From Labilibaculum manganireducens (lineage in GTDB: Bacteria > Bacteroidota > Bacteroidia > Bacteroidales > Marinifilaceae), in the NCBI RefSeq assembly GCF_002843385.1, contig NZ_MVDE01000031.1:1-60431 (forward strand): 60,431 nt of DNA, given 5' to 3'. The translations under genes were made by a program, and so were the position numbers. Positions 8,019 through 16,068 of the stretch are shown here, in pieces (the stretch's first letter is position 1; each line of letters opens with the position of its first letter). The notes beneath the pieces were generated by a model. That model had not been told where the DNA came from. It saw only the letters and a list, made by a program, of their open reading frames with translations, and ran no database searches.

Positions 8019-9848
8019 TTAGTTAACTGTTACAATTCCTCCTGACACTTCCGCCATTGCACTTCCTGTTACTTTTGTTTGAGTCCCATTTAGTTCGGCA
8101 CCAACAGATCCTTCTATAATGGTATTCATTCCGCTTAATGTTGCATCTGATGTAGCTTCCATAGCTAATTCTCCACTACTTGATATGGAGGTATCTCCAT
8201 CAGACTGAACTATAACATTTCCCTTGGCCTGATTACTTAAGTCTCCTTCGGCAGATACATCAATATTGGCTTTTGCACCAATCCTTATATTTTTTTCAGC
8301 AGTAATATTGATGTTTTTGGCGGAGATATCAATATTTTCAGCTGAGTTAATGATTAATGACTTGGCTTGGGTATCAAAAGTGATAATACTGCCTTCGTTG
8401 TCGTATATGTTTATTTTTTCTTCGCCGTCGGTATCATTCAGCTCTATGGTGTGTCCACTTCGGGTTCGAATGGCTTTTATATCGTTGGTGTCGGTTGTAA
8501 AACTTTCTGGTTTGGCTGCGCCATGATATAATGTTCCAATTACAAAAGGTTTTTCGGCATTTCCGGCTTCAAAACCAACCATTACTTCTTCACCAATTTC
8601 TGGAATAAAATGGAATCCTTTATCCACACCACCATGTGGTTGTGTCATTCGAATCCATGGCGAAGGAGCAGTTAACTGCCAGCTAAACTGTACACGTATT
8701 CGTCCTATTCCCTGAGGATCGGCATTTTCTACAACCAACGCGGTTTGAGTCTGGCATTTAGGGAATAGAGCAACATTGGTATAGGGAGGATAAACAACAT
8801 TTTCCGGAATTGCTTCGAAATTATTTTTGTAATCGCCCGACATCTGACAGGTATGCGATAGTTTGGTGATAATGTAAGTACCATAGGCTGTTTCTCCATT
8901 TGCAGTTTTTTGTGCAATAGAAATCAATCCACCCACTTTAAGACCTGGATTCATTGTGCTTCCGGTTAAAATAACCATACGGGCAACGTTAGCTTCACCT
9001 TGTTTTATAACAGCATTTTCTAATGCTTGGTTTAAATCTCCGTCGGCAGTATGTCGGTGAAAATCGACTATGGTTTCCTGCCCGTACATAGTTTCCGATT
9101 TTTCAGCCATTAGTGCATGATATCCTGGCAACTCAGTTCCGGCAGTGATCGAGCTTTCTAGTTTTTCATTGGAATAGTAATCCCTTGTTACGTAGTTAAA
9201 TGTTTTTGGGTGAGTTTGCATTTTCAGGTTAAAATCCATCAAATCAATACCATATTTTAATTGTAATGGTTCCGATGTTTCCGATCCGAAAATTATTTTT
9301 TGTCCATCGTAATAAAACCATTCACCAAAACGCGAAGCCAACTGACTTAAAAAGCCAAAAGCACTTTGATTGTATTGCACTATGTATGGAAAAACATCTC
9401 GGGTAATTGGATTGATAGTGGTTTCCGTACCACTTTGATAAGAGGCAGTAACTAAACGAACTATTTCCGATAAATCTTTTTCTTCATATCCAATACAGTT
9501 TGGTCCATCTTCCAATAAAATGGTTGGACTGTATCCTTTAATTCGAATGTGATCTCCAATCGATGAGAATTCCGATTTTATGGATTCGGCTTCTGTAATA
9601 ATTCCTATAAAAGTACCATCCGGAAGACTTGAGTCGCCAACATTATCAGAAATTAGAATTTCTATTTGTTGTCCAATTAATGATTGGGTTTTATCGATGA
9701 TTGCATTTCCTTCCCCGGTAAATTGCTCCCACAATATGGTGATATCAAAATAGTGATGGGTATTTATTCCTTGAATAATCTGTAAATCAAGAAAATTAGG
9801 GTATTGTACTCCATCTATTTTTATGATTGTATTTGTTTGCAGTGCCAT
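8019..9848 (-). CDS. tssI: VgrG spike protein (TssI)
   Basis: A 609-residue protein with VgrG architecture. The N-terminal gp27-like part (about 1-370) includes FGFLSQLASRFGEWFYYDG. It is followed by a gp5-type OB domain (about 375-470: YPPYTNVALFPKCQTQTALV, then GRIRVQFSWQL and the conserved IGEEVMVGFEAGN). Residues 475-609 form a repetitive beta-helix tail of alternating I/N/A residues (NIDISAKNINITAEKNI). The tail has no added enzymatic domain, so cargo is more likely carried through the PAAR protein. It is first in the VgrG-PAAR-lipase-DUF2931 unit. Confidence 0.95.
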   Translation of the reverse strand: MALQTNTIIKIDGVQYPNFLDLQIIQGINTHHYFDITILWEQFTGEGNAIIDKTQSLIGQQIEILISDNVGDSSLPDGTFIGIITEAESIKSEFSSIGDHIRIKGYSPTILLEDGPNCIGYEEKDLSEIVRLVTASYQSGTETTINPITRDVFPYIVQYNQSAFGFLSQLASRFGEWFYYDGQKIIFGSETSEPLQLKYGIDLMDFNLKMQTHPKTFNYVTRDYYSNEKLESSITAGTELPGYHALMAEKSETMYGQETIVDFHRHTADGDLNQALENAVIKQGEANVARMVILTGSTMNPGLKVGGLISIAQKTANGETAYGTYIITKLSHTCQMSGDYKNNFEAIPENVVYPPYTNVALFPKCQTQTALVVENADPQGIGRIRVQFSWQLTAPSPWIRMTQPHGGVDKGFHFIPEIGEEVMVGFEAGNAEKPFVIGTLYHGAAKPESFTTDTNDIKAIRTRSGHTIELNDTDGEEKINIYDNEGSIITFDTQAKSLIINSAENIDISAKNINITAEKNIRIGAKANIDVSAEGDLSNQAKGNVIVQSDGDTSISSSGELAMEATSDATLSGMNTIIEGSVGAELNGTQTKVTGSAMAEVSGGIVTVN

Positions 9849-9950
9849 GCTGGTAGTTTTTAACTAGTATATTTTTATGTATGGATTTACTTTTTCCATC
9901 GTGAAATGCTTTCAAATTGTTTTAATTACTATCGAATGTTTTCTATCTGA

Positions 9951-10349
9951 TTAAGCTTCTGCATTCCAGTCATTAACAACTGTAACATTTTCAAGATTAA
10001 TTTCCCGAGCCGATAATTTCATTTTAGTTACCATGGGGTGTGAACCCTCAGAATGAAAATACTCGTGGTAGGAAACGCATAAGGCATCTGTGAAATCAAG
10101 TCTTTTTAACCGAGACATTGCATCTCTGCGATAAAAAGTTACACTTCCACTCTTGCGTTTATCAGGAGACGCCATCCAATCGAAAAATTCGGTACTGGAG
10201 GTCGATTCCAGTTCCAGTTCAATAATTCCTCCACCAACAGGTTTTTGTGAAGCACGTCCGTTAACAGTGATGGCTTGATCCATCCCAAAATGACAATTAA
10301 TTACTTTTGCAACAGAGTTGTCTATAATAAATTCAGCCAGAAATGACAT
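9951..10349 (-). CDS. tssD: TssD (Hcp-type tube protein), copy 1
   Basis: A 132-residue protein of the Bacteroidota TssD family, related to the second copy at 10797-11183: both start MSFxAxxx, carry CxxDxxQxVxxxGRxS-like spacing, and end in a SAREIxxxN motif before the C-terminus. Hcp/TssD hexamers stack into the tube expelled by the contracting sheath. The gene sits just upstream of vgrG, about 100 bases away, on the same strand. This copy may be the partner of this particular VgrG; that is inference. Confidence 0.86.
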   Translation of the reverse strand: MSFLAEFIIDNSVAKVINCHFGMDQAITVNGRASQKPVGGGIIELELESTSSTEFFDWMASPDKRKSGSVTFYRRDAMSRLKRLDFTDALCVSYHEYFHSEGSHPMVTKMKLSAREINLENVTVVNDWNAEA

Positions 10350-10450
10350 ATTGATTGCGTTTTACATTGGGTTAAAAACAGGTTTGTCCGTTTAATTATG
10401 GTTTAGATGTTTGCTAAAACAAGAAAACGGAGTCGGTAAATTTAAAAATG

Positions 10451-10603
10451 AAGAAGGTGTCCAAAAAGGAATATTTTGTACCGGATTGTCATGTTAAGCG
10501 ATCCCGATGGCTATCGGGACGAAACATCTGTTTTTCAAAGTGAAAGATTCTTCGACAAGCTCAGAATGACAATAGAACGTAACTTTTTAGACACCCTCTT
10601 CTT
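10451..10603. mobile_element. MITE-like element with 18-21 base terminal inverted repeats
   Basis: The left end AAGAAGGTGTCCAAAAAG (10451-10468) is repeated inverted at the right end (10583-10603, reverse complement AAGAAGAGGGTGTCTAAAAAG). The 153-base interior has no gene. It contains a perfect-stem hairpin TCCCGATGGCTATCGGGA (10502-10519) and the stretch TTCGACAAGCTCAGAATGAC, of a kind I recall as dispersed repeats in Bacteroidota genomes. It is a non-autonomous miniature element or a REP-type repeat, inserted between the two tssD genes. Confidence 0.7.
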
Positions 10604-10657
10604 TATCAGGATTTTTTTATTCTTTTTTCAGGTAATTTTATATTTTTACCCTATATA

Positions 10658-10785
10658 AGAATACGTGATGGTATTCTTATTTTAGTTAGGAAGGACGACA
10701 TATTTATGTCGTCCCTCTTTTAGGAATACGTGAAGGTATCCTGATTTTAGTTGGGAAGGACGACATAAATATGTCGTCCCCCTTT
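10658..10785. repeat. tandem pair of 64-base units, each with two hairpins, downstream of tssD copy 2
   Basis: Two units (10658-10721 and 10722-10785) share about 85 percent of their bases. Each holds a first hairpin built on GAATAC/GTATTC and a second, stronger palindrome: GGACGACATA paired with TATGTCGTCC. The second unit carries compensating T/A changes in the loop centre. The array ends 11 bases after the stop of the minus-strand tssD gene at 10797. It could therefore terminate or stabilise that abundant message. Confidence 0.75.
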
Positions 10786-10796
10786 CCTAGGTAAGA

Positions 10797-11183
10797 TTAT
10801 ACCCACTCATTAATGTGCTCACCATTACCCATTTTAATTTCACGGGCAGAGATGGTAAACGATTCAGCCATAGCCATATTATCAAAGGCATTAAATTTTT
10901 CCTCATATTTCACAAGGTATCCTTCAGTAAATGACAATTCTTTCTGTTTAGCGTCTGTATCGCGCTTTAAGAAAGTTACTGTGCCATCTTTTCTCTCAAA
11001 GTTATTACACATCCATTCGAACATATCAGTATCTCCAGTACTTTCCACTGTTAACATGATACGACCACCACGGGTAACAGATGATGGACGACCTGTGGCA
11101 TCAACTTCTTGAGTTAAATCGTAATTGCAGGAAAGAACATTCATGGTCTTTCCACCTACGTTTAATTTTGCTTTAAATGACAT
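10797..11183 (-). CDS. tssD: TssD (Hcp-type tube protein), copy 2
   Basis: A 128-residue TssD: MSFKAKLNVGGKTMNVLSCN at the start, a central beta region (GGRIMLTVESTGDTDMFEWM) and the C-terminal FTISAREIKMGNGEHINEWV, typical of Bacteroidota Hcp-like proteins. It forms the expelled tube. It has its own long AT-rich upstream region of about 500 bases and is followed by a hairpin pair, so it is probably transcribed alone and strongly. The two TssD copies differ along most of their length, which suggests specialised rather than recently duplicated tubes. Confidence 0.88.
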   Translation of the reverse strand: MSFKAKLNVGGKTMNVLSCNYDLTQEVDATGRPSSVTRGGRIMLTVESTGDTDMFEWMCNNFERKDGTVTFLKRDTDAKQKELSFTEGYLVKYEEKFNAFDNMAMAESFTISAREIKMGNGEHINEWV

Positions 11184-11701
11184 AAAACTTAATTTAAATG
11201 TTAATAATAATAATAATACGATGGTGAAATTATGAATAGTATTTTAAAAATCCAATTATGCAGCATTGTAAAAGTTGATATCTTTCTTTCGTTGCCCAGA
11301 TGTAAACATATTAAAAATACTCTGTTTCCCTTTTGTAATGAGGCTTTGTGGGTTTTCGAAAATATTAATTTTATATGTAAATATTTTTAAAATAATTATT
11401 ATTTGTTTTTAAAGTATTAAGAGGGTTTTTATTTGCTTTGATGTTTTTATTCTGCTAAGTGTTATTTTCTTGAAAAAATAATTATAGATTCGTTTGGATT
11501 ATTGCTATTTATTATTAACGTTATTTTTCAATTAATTTATATGACACATAAGAATACTTTATTTGCTAATGTTTCGGGCCTTTTTCTTTATTTTAATAAA
11601 GAATTACGGTTTAATATTTTTTCTTAGCTATAATCTTTCATAATTTTGTTAGCTGATTTTGTATTAACTGCAAAATCTGCTTAAACCTTTATTTTTAATT
11701 A
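11184..11701. other. 518-base AT-rich divergent intergenic region
   Basis: No gene is visible. The region is very AT-rich and lies between divergent genes (tssD on minus, the TssQ-like lipoprotein on plus), so it must hold promoters for both. I see no convincing palindromic operator and no protein-coding remnant. Confidence 0.5.
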
Positions 11702-12286
11702 ATGCTGCGAAATAATTCATCATTTATTGGGAAGAATGAATTTGGGAGATTAATCCCGGCAATTGGTCTGTTGGTTTGTTTGTGCGGTTTGTTTTCTTGT
11801 GGGTCTAAAAAAATTATTCACAATACAATTTATCATGATGAACCTGCAATTGTGGCTTTAAAACAAAAGTATGCATTGATTCTTCACGTAGAGAAGGATC
11901 AAATAAAGAGTATTGCCTTATATCAAAGTATTGATAAGTGGACTATAGTTAGGGATTCAAATATGGCGAAATTGGGATCTTTAAATGTAAGTTTTATTCA
12001 ATACTTATATTATTTAAATCTTAGAACTAAGTTACCTGCAGATTTTAAAGAGCTTTATGAGGCACGAAAAACTTATTTGTTTAAAGATTGTCATTTTTTA
12101 GAGGAGGGAGATTTAGTCTTTTTTAAAGAGAATTTCCGTGCTGTAAAGGAAGTCGGGTTTTATTTAGATAATGATGTTTTTGTTGCGGCCGATGCAGGAG
12201 GCGATCTTCGTTTTCATCATTTACGGGATTCAATTAATAGGTTTCATGTAATTTCAAATGCTAAGATTTTAAAAGATGTTGAATGA
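11702..12286 (+). CDS. lipoprotein with a degenerate NlpC/P60-like domain, TssQ candidate
   Basis: A 194-residue protein with a signal sequence and lipobox LFSC (Cys33). Residues 93-190 read like an NlpC/P60 fold: NVSFIQYLYY in the place of the family's DCSGFVxYxY, LEEGDLVFF (133-141), EVGFYLDNDVFVAAD (150-164) in the place of HVGIYxxxxxFIHA, and a final AKIL. Both catalytic positions differ: the Cys position is Val and the His position is Glu. It therefore looks like a non-enzymatic binding version. It overlaps tssG by 11 bases and heads the tssG-tssN operon. In subtype iii systems a lipoprotein, TssQ, is part of the envelope complex; this is the best candidate here by position and topology. 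Confidence 0.65.
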   Translation: MLRNNSSFIGKNEFGRLIPAIGLLVCLCGLFSCGSKKIIHNTIYHDEPAIVALKQKYALILHVEKDQIKSIALYQSIDKWTIVRDSNMAKLGSLNVSFIQYLYYLNLRTKLPADFKELYEARKTYLFKDCHFLEEGDLVFFKENFRAVKEVGFYLDNDVFVAADAGGDLRFHHLRDSINRFHVISNAKILKDVE

Positions 12287-13190
12287 AAATACCTTGAGTG
12301 GGTGTATGCAGGATATTAATGGTTTGCCATTTAATCTGAAAGCTGAAATAGTTACCAATCTTTTGTTCGATCGTGGTCTGTTGCCCGAGAACTTGATGAT
12401 TCAAATGAATAGTGCTTTCAATAGGCCATTCAGAAGAGACGTAGAGAAGGCCCGGTTGGGAATGAATGAAGAACAGGGATTGGTAAATTTGCTTCTTTCT
12501 CGAAATGGAATTTACGATTTATTGCCCGAAGGAGTTATTCATGAAAGGAATGAAGGAAGTGGAAGAGAAAGTGTGCAGCAATTAATTCAGCTTCATCAAA
12601 AACAAAAAAGAGAAGAGCGGGAGGCTAGAAATTTTTTCAAACCTTTTGAGAATGAATTGTTTAGGGTGTTGGTGAAGATTGAACAACAAGAAGTTTCTTT
12701 GCTTAAAAATCAGGATCATCAATTTCAAAGTTTTTTAGTCAGATTTTGGGATATCCATGGTGAGCTTGAAGAGTGTCAGAAGCAGTTTTTACTTAAGCTT
12801 GCTCCTTTGGCATATTCTTTAAAAGGAAATTTGGGCAAGATTTGTAAAGTGTTGCAGTTGTTTTTAAATAAGTCTGTCTCCTATGAAAAGAGCTTGATTT
12901 GCATAAAAAGTCAAGAGAAAAAAAGAGATAATGAAATTATTTTGGGTCGAAATTTTATTGTGGGAAATACAACGGAAGAACTTCCAATGGTTCGATTTTT
13001 GATAGAGGGAGTTGCGGAAAAAGAAATTAAGGATTATCTGGAAGGTGGACCAATTCATAAATTTATAGTGGAAATTATGGAGTATTTATTGCCGGTAGAA
13101 TATGAGTTCGATTTTAAATGTAAAACGGATCAGGAGTTTTCGCCTGATGGTTTTGGTGTTCTTGGTTATTCTTCCGTATTAAGTTCCTAA
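12276..13190 (+). CDS. tssG: TssG baseplate protein
   Basis: A 304-residue protein with the TssG pattern: GIYDLLPEGVIHE (compare LPEGLFH), a long charged helix with EEREARNFFKPFENELF, and the closing LGYSSVL, the usual place of the LGxxxxL end. TssG bridges TssF and TssK in the T6SS baseplate wedge. ATG at 12276 overlaps the end of the upstream lipoprotein gene, so the two are translationally coupled; tssN follows 17 bases later. Confidence 0.82.
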   Translation: MLNENTLSGCMQDINGLPFNLKAEIVTNLLFDRGLLPENLMIQMNSAFNRPFRRDVEKARLGMNEEQGLVNLLLSRNGIYDLLPEGVIHERNEGSGRESVQQLIQLHQKQKREEREARNFFKPFENELFRVLVKIEQQEVSLLKNQDHQFQSFLVRFWDIHGELEECQKQFLLKLAPLAYSLKGNLGKICKVLQLFLNKSVSYEKSLICIKSQEKKRDNEIILGRNFIVGNTTEELPMVRFLIEGVAEKEIKDYLEGGPIHKFIVEIMEYLLPVEYEFDFKCKTDQEFSPDGFGVLGYSSVLSS

Positions 13191-13207
13191 AAAAACAGAT
13201 CAGAGTT

Positions 13208-14074
13208 ATGATTTTAAAAAATTTACTAGCCGGGGATATTAATGCGGTTTCAATATTGTTTCTCTTTTTTGGAGCGATGTTTTTTGCATTCTCAAAAAGC
13301 TTAAAAAAGTTGTTCGCACATGATAGAAAGAAGATGATTTTATATTTTCTTGTTGCGGCTCTTGCCTATACAGTTTGCGCTTTGTTTACAATTCGTAATT
13401 TAATGTTTTATGGTATAGCTTCCAACTATATTGCTATTATGGTGTTGAGTTTGTTGTTTGGTTATTTGATGATTGTGGCGTTAGAGAAATATTTCGAATG
13501 GCCTGAGAAGCTGAAATGGTTAGCACAATTCTTGTTTATACTAGTTACGGTTTTAATTGGTTTTATTGTGTTTATACAGATTGCCGGACGATTTGGGGTG
13601 AGTGGGATGCATTATTTCTTTTTAACCGCCACAATTAGTGTAATACTCCCATGGATATTTCGTTATTTATTTAACAGTGCAATGGATATCCCTTTGGCTA
13701 TTTATAGGAAGTGGGAATATCCTGTCCATAAAAAATATGTAAGGCCGGAATATGAGGATTTAAAGAATCCATATATTATTACTTTGGAGTTTTTAAAGTC
13801 GAATAATGCTGAGTTTGTTTCAAGATTTAGAGTTCGTGCTCCGGAGAATATGGATTTTGGAATGTTTTTTTATCATTTTATTAATGATTATAATCAAAAA
13901 CATCCTGAAGAATTAATTAATTACGGTGCGCAGGAAGATAAGCTGCATAGTTGGATTTTTTATCGTCGGCCTCGCTTTATTGGTCGGTGGAAACAGGTTA
14001 ATACAGAGCAAACAGTATATAGAAATAACATAAAAGAAAACGCTGTAATCGTGTGTCAAAGGTTAAATGATTAA
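13208..14074 (+). CDS. tssN: TssN inner-membrane protein
   Basis: A 288-residue protein. The N-terminal half has about five hydrophobic segments (near residues 14-30, 42-61, 71-92, 105-125 and 137-155). The C-terminal half (about 165-288) is soluble and ends in a basic YRNNIKENAVIVCQRLND stretch. This topology and its place after tssG match TssN, a membrane component specific to Bacteroidota subtype iii systems, where it is thought to take part in anchoring the baseplate in place of TssJLM. It is the last gene of its operon and is followed by a bidirectional terminator. Confidence 0.78.
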   Translation: MILKNLLAGDINAVSILFLFFGAMFFAFSKSLKKLFAHDRKKMILYFLVAALAYTVCALFTIRNLMFYGIASNYIAIMVLSLLFGYLMIVALEKYFEWPEKLKWLAQFLFILVTVLIGFIVFIQIAGRFGVSGMHYFFLTATISVILPWIFRYLFNSAMDIPLAIYRKWEYPVHKKYVRPEYEDLKNPYIITLEFLKSNNAEFVSRFRVRAPENMDFGMFFYHFINDYNQKHPEELINYGAQEDKLHSWIFYRRPRFIGRWKQVNTEQTVYRNNIKENAVIVCQRLND

Positions 14075-14095
14075 TTTGTTTGACCTATTGGAAGA

Positions 14096-14139
14096 CAAAA
14101 AAAACAGGCTTGCTAAATGAATAGTAAGCCTGTTTTTTT
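14096..14139. terminator. bidirectional terminator between tssN and tssC
   Basis: AACAGGCTT pairs with AAGCCTGTT across a short loop, flanked by A and T runs on both sides. It lies between two convergent genes and can serve both. Confidence 0.85.
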
Positions 14140-14154
14140 ATTTAATTACCGGAG

Positions 14155-15504
14155 TTAGTCTTGGGCATATTCGCTGTCCCATTCGTTTCCATCATCTCCT
14201 TTTTGACCTTCCATTTTTATTAGGAAGTTCTTAGCTGGAAAATATGGTTTCATATGAATGTCAAGGTGCACCCGATCTTTTTGAATAGGATCCTGCTCAA
14301 AACGTTTAATGGTAAAATTTTCAATTAGTTTATCCGGACCAGATATGGTATCTAAAAATTGAATGATTTGTTTTAAAAGTTCCTTGCGTGTTTTGGCATT
14401 GAAATTCTCAAAAGCTCTGCGATTAAGAAAATCCATCATCACTTTTGTTACGTAATCAAAAACTCTAACAACCGAATAAGTTTGAAGGCCTAGATTAGCG
14501 CCGTTAAATAGAGTTTTGGCCGAGAAAGCCATAACTTTACCGTATTCGTTCACCATTGGGATTAATCCCATTTTTTCGAGGCTTGAAATTTCGCTTTTAC
14601 GAAGATCAAATTTAACTCCTTGCACTTCGTTAATTCCACCAAACTTTTTACCTGCAGTCACCTGCGACATAAGGGTTTGGTAAACTTTACCGGCTAATGC
14701 TCCTGCGGGTGGAACGTAAAGGTCATCTTCTTCGTTTACTTCGTCGAATTTACCTCTGCCAACCAGCCAGTTACAGGTCATCATTACGTTGGAGCGGAAC
14801 ATGTCACCCCCCGAAAGGTTTGCGGCGCTAAACATTTCCATAACATCATCAGCTTCATCCAAATGCTCAAAATCGGTTACCATCATTACTTTGTTGTCGT
14901 AAGCAATTTTACCCCATTTTTCGATCAGCATGTTAGATCCCAGATAACCAGGTAAAACTAATAGACCATAGTTGTCACTAAGGTCAAGCCGATCGTAAGT
15001 ATTCTTTATTTCAGACGATACAGCATCTATGAAACGGGTGTTGTCCAAATCCTTAATTTGATCCGGATCTGCATTCATTATGGATATATTTTTTACTTTA
15101 TCTTGTTCGGAGTTTTTGTAGAATAAAGCCATGCTTCGGTAGGAGCGTTCCAAATCTCTGGTTTGTTCGATTACCGTGCCAAGGTTTTTCTTCAAGGTTT
15201 GGGCTGTTTCTGCAGCTTTTTCTTTACTGCTGTCGATCATCTCGTTTAGGTCGTTTGACCGGTTTATTGCTTCGGACCATATTTCAAGAGTTCTTTTTAA
15301 TTGCTCTCGTTCCTCTTTTTTTGTGTTTTCTGTAAAGAAGATTTTTTTTCTGGCCTTACGCTCGGGGTTCATGTTTTGAACTCCTTCAATAGCTGTTTCA
15401 AGCAGATCAAATCCGCCATATTTTGCCAATTTACTTAAATTCTCTTCCAGGGGTAATTCGTTAGTTGCTAGCGAATTATCCATTTGCTCTTTGTTCTGTA
15501 GCAT
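14155..15504 (-). CDS. tssC: TssC, large sheath subunit
   Basis: A 449-residue protein matching the Bacteroidota TssC (VipB-like, DUF5458) pattern. It has a short variable start (LAKYGGFDLLETAIEGVQNM), a helical region, the conserved core LLVLPGYLGSNMLIEKWGKI, and the C-terminal AFSAKTLFNGANLGLQTYSV region that precedes the sheath handshake strands. TssC and TssB form the contractile sheath. It lies 4 bases after tssB, so the two are co-translated. Confidence 0.92.
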   Translation of the reverse strand: MLQNKEQMDNSLATNELPLEENLSKLAKYGGFDLLETAIEGVQNMNPERKARKKIFFTENTKKEEREQLKRTLEIWSEAINRSNDLNEMIDSSKEKAAETAQTLKKNLGTVIEQTRDLERSYRSMALFYKNSEQDKVKNISIMNADPDQIKDLDNTRFIDAVSSEIKNTYDRLDLSDNYGLLVLPGYLGSNMLIEKWGKIAYDNKVMMVTDFEHLDEADDVMEMFSAANLSGGDMFRSNVMMTCNWLVGRGKFDEVNEEDDLYVPPAGALAGKVYQTLMSQVTAGKKFGGINEVQGVKFDLRKSEISSLEKMGLIPMVNEYGKVMAFSAKTLFNGANLGLQTYSVVRVFDYVTKVMMDFLNRRAFENFNAKTRKELLKQIIQFLDTISGPDKLIENFTIKRFEQDPIQKDRVHLDIHMKPYFPAKNFLIKMEGQKGDDGNEWDSEYAQD

Positions 15505-15508
15505 TTTA

Positions 15509-15961
15509 TTATCTCTCCAATTCGTTTAATTCTTCAATTAATCCGCTGATAGTAGCCGAAAGGGCAGCCTTGGCATCGGGATCGGTAAGGGCAGCCTTTA
15601 AAATTTTATTCGTTTTTAGTTGTTTAATTATTTTGTTGTGCTGTTCTTTTTCAGTGGTTAAACTTTTAAGAAACTCACTTTGTGCAGTTATGCCTTTTAT
15701 GCCAAAATCTCCTAAGTTTGTAAAGCCAATGGTTTCTTTTTGTGAGGTTCCTTCTGATGTCTCAAAATCTACTTCTATTTGAGGCTTATAGTGTTGAAAA
15801 ACTTCTTCAACAGTATGGAGACCTTTTACAATATCTGGTTTAATCGGAGCGTCGTAAGTTAGTTTCTCGATTAATAGGGTTTTGTTTTGTGGAATTTCCT
15901 GGATTGCCTCACCGGCATCTAATTTTACTTCTGTTCCACCAAGCTCAAAATTTCCGTTCAT
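15509..15961 (-). CDS. tssB: TssB, small sheath subunit
   Basis: A 150-residue protein. It contains a family-like beta segment (IQEIPQNKTLLIEKLTYDAP), FTNLGDFGIKGIT in the place of the usual 'sFeDFxP' region, and a long C-terminal helix ending LSATISGLIEELNELER. It pairs with TssC in the sheath. It sits between clpV (107 bases upstream) and tssC (4 bases downstream). The length is normal for the family. Confidence 0.9.
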   Translation of the reverse strand: MNGNFELGGTEVKLDAGEAIQEIPQNKTLLIEKLTYDAPIKPDIVKGLHTVEEVFQHYKPQIEVDFETSEGTSQKETIGFTNLGDFGIKGITAQSEFLKSLTTEKEQHNKIIKQLKTNKILKAALTDPDAKAALSATISGLIEELNELER

Positions 15962-16068
15962 GCTCTGTATCTTTTTTATTTAAATGTTAATTAATAGATT
16001 TCTATGGTAAAATATTATTGTTGGATTTGGAGTTTATTAGTCTATGTACCTTTGAAATGCAATTGGTT

